From Psychromonas sp. L1A2 (GTDB lineage: Bacteria; Pseudomonadota; Gammaproteobacteria; Enterobacterales; Psychromonadaceae): a stretch of 64,000 nt of DNA. The notes beneath the pieces were generated by a model that was not told the origin of the DNA, did not search any database, and saw only the letters and a list, made by a program, of their open reading frames with translations. Numbering within the stretch: position 1 is the stretch's first letter; the number at the start of each line of letters is the position of its first letter. Where the stretch lies: the NCBI RefSeq assembly GCF_009828855.1, contig NZ_WUAG01000001.1:620001-684000 (forward strand), given 5' to 3'. The position numbers and the translations under genes were made by a program. Below, piece after piece: positions 60,841-64,000 of the stretch.

Positions 60841-61965
60841 ATGCCATTATCATTAAGTAAAATAGTACAACCCTTTTTCACCATATGCCTTGTTTTAGCG
60901 TTTGTTTTATTTGTTAATGCTGCTGAGGCGGCACGTATTAAAGACATTGCAAGTGTACAAGGTGTTCGTAGTAACCAATTAGTAGGTTATGGCTTAGTGG
61001 TGGGGTTACCCGGTACTGGAGAAAAAAGCAGTAAATTTACTGAGCAAGCATTTGCAACTATGTTAAGAAACTTTGGTATTAACATTCCACAAGGGCAAAG
61101 CTTAAATATTAAAAATGTAGCGCCTGTTGCTATTACTGCAGAACTAAAAGCATTTACAAAACGAGGTCAGAAAATTGACATTACTGTGTCAGCTATTGGT
61201 GAAGCTAAAAGCTTACGTGGTGGTGAATTATTACAAACTTTCTTAAAGGGAGTCGACGGTAAAGTTTATGCATTAGCGCAAGGTAGTTTAGTTGTTGGAG
61301 GCTTAGGTGCAGAAGGTGCTGATGGTTCTAAAGTGGTTATTAATACACCTACGGTAGGGCGCATATCTAACGGTGCGATTGTTGAGCGTGAAGTTATTTC
61401 ACCCTTCTCACAAGGTGATACTATTACCTTTAATTTGCATGAATCTGACTTTACTACTGCAAAAATAATGGCAGATACGATTAATAATTTAGTGGGGCCA
61501 AATACAGCAAGTTTATTGGATGCTACTTCTGTCAGTGTACTCGCTCCCCGTAATATATCGCAACGAGTATCGTATTTATCAACACTAGAAAATTTAGAGT
61601 TTCAGCCTGCAAGAGCAAGTGCAAAAATTATTGTTAATTCTCGTACTGGCACCATAGTAATAGGACAAGATGTTCGTTTGTTACCGACGGCGATTACACA
61701 TGGTGGAATTAGTGTCACTATTAGTGAAAATAAAGAAGTATCTCAACCTAATGCGTTTGCTAATGGTGATACAGAAGTGGTTGATAACACTACTATTAAC
61801 ATCACTCAAGAAGACAGTCGTATGTTCCGGTTCGATCCTGGTATTAACCTAAATGATCTCGTGAGAGCAGTTAACGAAGTAGGATTAGCACCTGGGGATT
61901 TAATGGCAATTTTAGAAGCGTTAAAACAAGCGGGTGCATTACAAGGTGAATTAATCATTATCTAA
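60841..61965 (+). CDS. flgI: Flagellar P-ring protein FlgI
   Basis: A 374-residue periplasmic protein with a signal peptide ending near [35 protein letters not shown] begins the mature chain, and [15 protein letters not shown]-like and [27 protein letters not shown] close it. It forms the P ring around the rod. It is the last gene of this unit and is followed by a hairpin terminator rather than flgJ. Confidence 0.96.
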   Translation: MPLSLSKIVQPFFTICLVLAFVLFVNAAEAARIKDIASVQGVRSNQLVGYGLVVGLPGTGEKSSKFTEQAFATMLRNFGINIPQGQSLNIKNVAPVAITAELKAFTKRGQKIDITVSAIGEAKSLRGGELLQTFLKGVDGKVYALAQGSLVVGGLGAEGADGSKVVINTPTVGRISNGAIVEREVISPFSQGDTITFNLHESDFTTAKIMADTINNLVGPNTASLLDATSVSVLAPRNISQRVSYLSTLENLEFQPARASAKIIVNSRTGTIVIGQDVRLLPTAITHGGISVTISENKEVSQPNAFANGDTEVVDNTTINITQEDSRMFRFDPGINLNDLVRAVNEVGLAPGDLMAILEALKQAGALQGELIII

Positions 61966-62019
61966 TAAGATCGTTGATTTTACTGCTCGCTTAGCCATCG
62001 CTGAATTAATAAGTGTAAC

Positions 62020-62048
62020 AAAGGGAAAGCCGATGGTTTTCCCTTTTT
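62020..62048 (+). terminator. Terminator after flgI
   Basis: Stem aaagggaaa/tttcccttt with an internal loop, followed by T residues, 54 bases after flgI. It separates the flagellar unit from the antiporter gene on the other strand. Confidence 0.75.
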
Positions 62049-62148
62049 GTTATTTTTTATACTAAGAGACAGAGTCTCTAAAAAGTACATGTTTTAGATC
62101 TATATATGGAATATATCTGATATAAAATAGAGAGGTTATTAATTCTCT

Positions 62149-63474
62149 TTATAACGACATGGCAGCTATCCAACCAAATGCAATCAATGGCAGATTGTAA
62201 TGTAAGAAAGTTGGAATCACTGTATCTCTAATATGATCATGCTCCCCATCTGCATTAAGCCCAGATGTTGGACCCAGTGTTGAATCTGATGCTGGTGAAC
62301 CGGCATCACCTAATGCGGCAGCGGTACCCACTAAGGCAATAATTGCCATAGGTGAGAAACCAAAGGCGATAGCAAGCGGTACATAAATCGTCGCAATAAT
62401 TGGAATTGTTGAAAAAGATGAACCAATACCCATCGTAACCAATAAACCAATGACCAGCATTAATAGGGCTGCTAATGATTTATTCTCACCGATACCTGAA
62501 GATAATGCTTGAACTAATGTATCGACGCTACCTGTCGCTTTCATCACAGCTGCAAATCCTGCTGCTGCAATCATAATAAAACCAATCATCGCCATCATGT
62601 GTACACCTTTAGTGAATACATCATGTGTTTCTTTCCATGCAATGACACCGCCTAGTGTAAAGACAATAAAGCCTGCTAATGCGCCTACTATCATTGACCC
62701 CGTCATTAATTGAACTGTTAACGTTGCAACAATAGAAATCAAGGCGACAATTATATGACGTTTATTTAATGCTTTAAATTCAGCTGCCGCAGTGTTCTCA
62801 GTCTTTTCTTGGTAAACACGCGGTTTACGGTAACTAATTAGCACCGCGATTAATAAACCAACAACCATACCTAACGCAGGCAAAATCATTGCGCTTGTTA
62901 CTTGGTTTGCTGTTACGTCTAAACCATTGTCATGTAAATTCTTTAATAAAATATTATTTAAGAAAATACCACCAAACCCAATCGGTAAAACCATATAAGG
63001 AGTAACTAAACCAAAAGTTAAAATACAAGCAGTTAAGCGTCTATCAACACGTAATTTATTAAATACACCGAGTAAAGGTGGAATTAAAATAGGGATAAAA
63101 GCAATATGAACAGGAATAATATTCTGTGATGAAATGGTCATTAATAAAATAACCGTGAAAACAGTATATTTTATAGCGGTAGAGGTTTGCTGTGTTTGTT
63201 TACCGTTTAGACGCTTAATGATGGCTTGAGATAATAAATCAGTGATACCAGACTTAGAAATCGCTACTGCAAAAGCACCTAACATTGCATAACTTAAAGC
63301 AATCGTTGCACCACCACCTAAACCACTTTCAAAAGCTGAAATCGTATCAGGTAATGATAAACCAGCTGTTAAACCGCCTACTAGTGCACTCAGGGTTAGT
63401 GCAATCACTACGTTTATTCGCATCATTGACAGTATTAGCATCAGACATACCGCCAGTAAAACTGGGTTAAGCAT
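62149..63474 (-). CDS. Na+/H+ antiporter family protein (YuiF/NhaC-like)
   Basis: A 441-residue membrane protein with about eleven to twelve segments. Sections such as [42 protein letters not shown] and [43 protein letters not shown] place it in the Na_H_antiporter/NhaC-like ion transporter superfamily. It is oriented against the flagellar genes and lies between flgI and flgJ, which are normally adjacent. Sodium supply to a sodium-driven motor is a tempting link but unproven. Confidence 0.82.
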   Translation of the reverse strand: MLNPVLLAVCLMLILSMMRINVVIALTLSALVGGLTAGLSLPDTISAFESGLGGGATIALSYAMLGAFAVAISKSGITDLLSQAIIKRLNGKQTQQTSTAIKYTVFTVILLMTISSQNIIPVHIAFIPILIPPLLGVFNKLRVDRRLTACILTFGLVTPYMVLPIGFGGIFLNNILLKNLHDNGLDVTANQVTSAMILPALGMVVGLLIAVLISYRKPRVYQEKTENTAAAEFKALNKRHIIVALISIVATLTVQLMTGSMIVGALAGFIVFTLGGVIAWKETHDVFTKGVHMMAMIGFIMIAAAGFAAVMKATGSVDTLVQALSSGIGENKSLAALLMLVIGLLVTMGIGSSFSTIPIIATIYVPLAIAFGFSPMAIIALVGTAAALGDAGSPASDSTLGPTSGLNADGEHDHIRDTVIPTFLHYNLPLIAFGWIAAMSL

Positions 63475-63623
63475 ATTTATTCCTTATAAATTTATAGATA
63501 GATGAGAGGTGTAGGGCAAAAATCGCAGGCATTCTACTTGATGCGCCCACATTTTACTGCAAAAACTACCACTCCTTTATTATTAATCAGGAAATAACAA
63601 CTTATCTTCCTTTTGTTAACTTC

Positions 63624-63639
63624 TGGCACTTATTTTGCT
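63624..63639 (+). promoter_or_regulatory. Sigma54 promoter of flgJ
   Basis: TGGCAC at 63624-63629, five bases, TTGC at 63635-63638: an exact -24/-12 element, about 35 bases before flgJ. It gives the separated flgJ its own class III control. Confidence 0.87.
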
Positions 63640-63672
63640 TTATCTATGTAATGGTAATAATAGGGGTTGTTA

Positions 63673-64000
63673 ATGAGCAATCAAACAGTAACGCAGGCAA
63701 GTAACTACTTTGATCTACAAGGGTTGGAGCAGTTGCGTCAAAAAACTAAAACAAATGACAAAGAAACGATTCGAGAAGTTGCGAATCAATTTGAGTCAAT
63801 GTTTGCGAGTATGTTGATTAAATCAATGCGACAAGCGAATGAAGCATTTGAAACAGAAAGCCCTTTTAATAACCAGCAAACAAAATTTTATACGGATATG
63901 CAAGATAAGCAGTTAGCGGTAGATATTAGTCGTCATGGAACCTTAGGTTTAGCTGATGCATTAGTTAGGCAATTAGACCCTACTTCAATGGTACGTCCTA
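63673..64000 (+). CDS. flgJ: Flagellar rod-capping protein/muramidase FlgJ (partial)
   Basis: The first 109 codons of a gene that runs out of the window. The rod-cap domain is clear: NDKETIREVANQFESMFASMLIKSMRQANEAF, then NNQQTKFYTDMQDKQLAVDISRHGTLGLADALVRQL. GGGG upstream of the ATG supports the start. The C-terminal glucosaminidase domain, if present, is outside the window. Confidence 0.92.
   Translation, partial: MSNQTVTQASNYFDLQGLEQLRQKTKTNDKETIREVANQFESMFASMLIKSMRQANEAFETESPFNNQQTKFYTDMQDKQLAVDISRHGTLGLADALVRQLDPTSMVRP

Overview
The window is a chromosomal stretch of a marine gammaproteobacterium, most likely Psychromonas or a close relative. The evidence is a 16S rRNA of gammaproteobacterial type, an AT-rich base composition, E. 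coli/Vibrio-like gene neighbourhoods (syd/queF/ppnN/xni, rapA/rluA, pntAB) and a Vibrio-type polar flagellar set with flgO, flgP and flgT and sigma54/sigma28 promoters. The genus call is inference, since no database search was possible. Nothing here looks like a prophage or a CRISPR locus.

Layout. 0-9.8 kb: an exported protein of unknown function, then the conserved block xni, ppnN, queF and syd, with a diguanylate cyclase and a TPR protein carrying a degenerate GGDEF domain placed between ppnN and queF. 9.8-25.5 kb: metabolic and accessory genes, including a periplasmic delta-class carbonic anhydrase, DMT and Bcr/CflA transporters, a RIO kinase, a second diguanylate cyclase, TerB, a tandem SagB-type oxidoreductase, PhhB, IlvE, an M48 lipoprotein protease and Lrp- and LysR-type regulators. 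25.7-32.7 kb: pntAB, rluA and rapA. 32.8-38.6 kb: a complete rRNA operon (16S, tRNA-Glu, 23S, 5S) with tandem promoters, boxA sites, RNase III processing stems and a terminator.

38.7-48.4 kb is the accessory part. It holds an IS630-type scrap, a GNAT gene, a decayed tRNA-Arg copy and an IS110-family (IS1111-group) insertion sequence that has landed inside a short repetitive element. Next come a Zur-box-controlled zinc-uptake operon (small membrane protein, ABC ATPase, permease, binding protein, DUF1007 protein, NicO-type permease), a SbmA/BacA transporter and the intact tRNA-Arg. 48.4-64 kb is flagellar: flgT, flgOP, flgAMN, cheV-cheR, flgBCDE, flgFGHI, then a Na+/H+ antiporter on the opposite strand that separates flgI from flgJ (cut by the window end).

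The most interesting signal is in the insertion sequence. Its non-coding end, downstream of the transposase, can fold into a stem, a symmetrical 12/12-nt internal loop and a capped hairpin. The two strands of that loop repeat the sequences on the two sides of the insertion site, which is the arrangement expected of a bridge RNA/seekRNA target guide. Other points of note are a family of about 115-225 bp inverted-repeat-ended elements (six copies), a 44-bp perfect palindrome centred on the Zur box, and sigma54 promoters before flgB, flgF and the separated flgJ, with sigma28 promoters before flgO and flgM.
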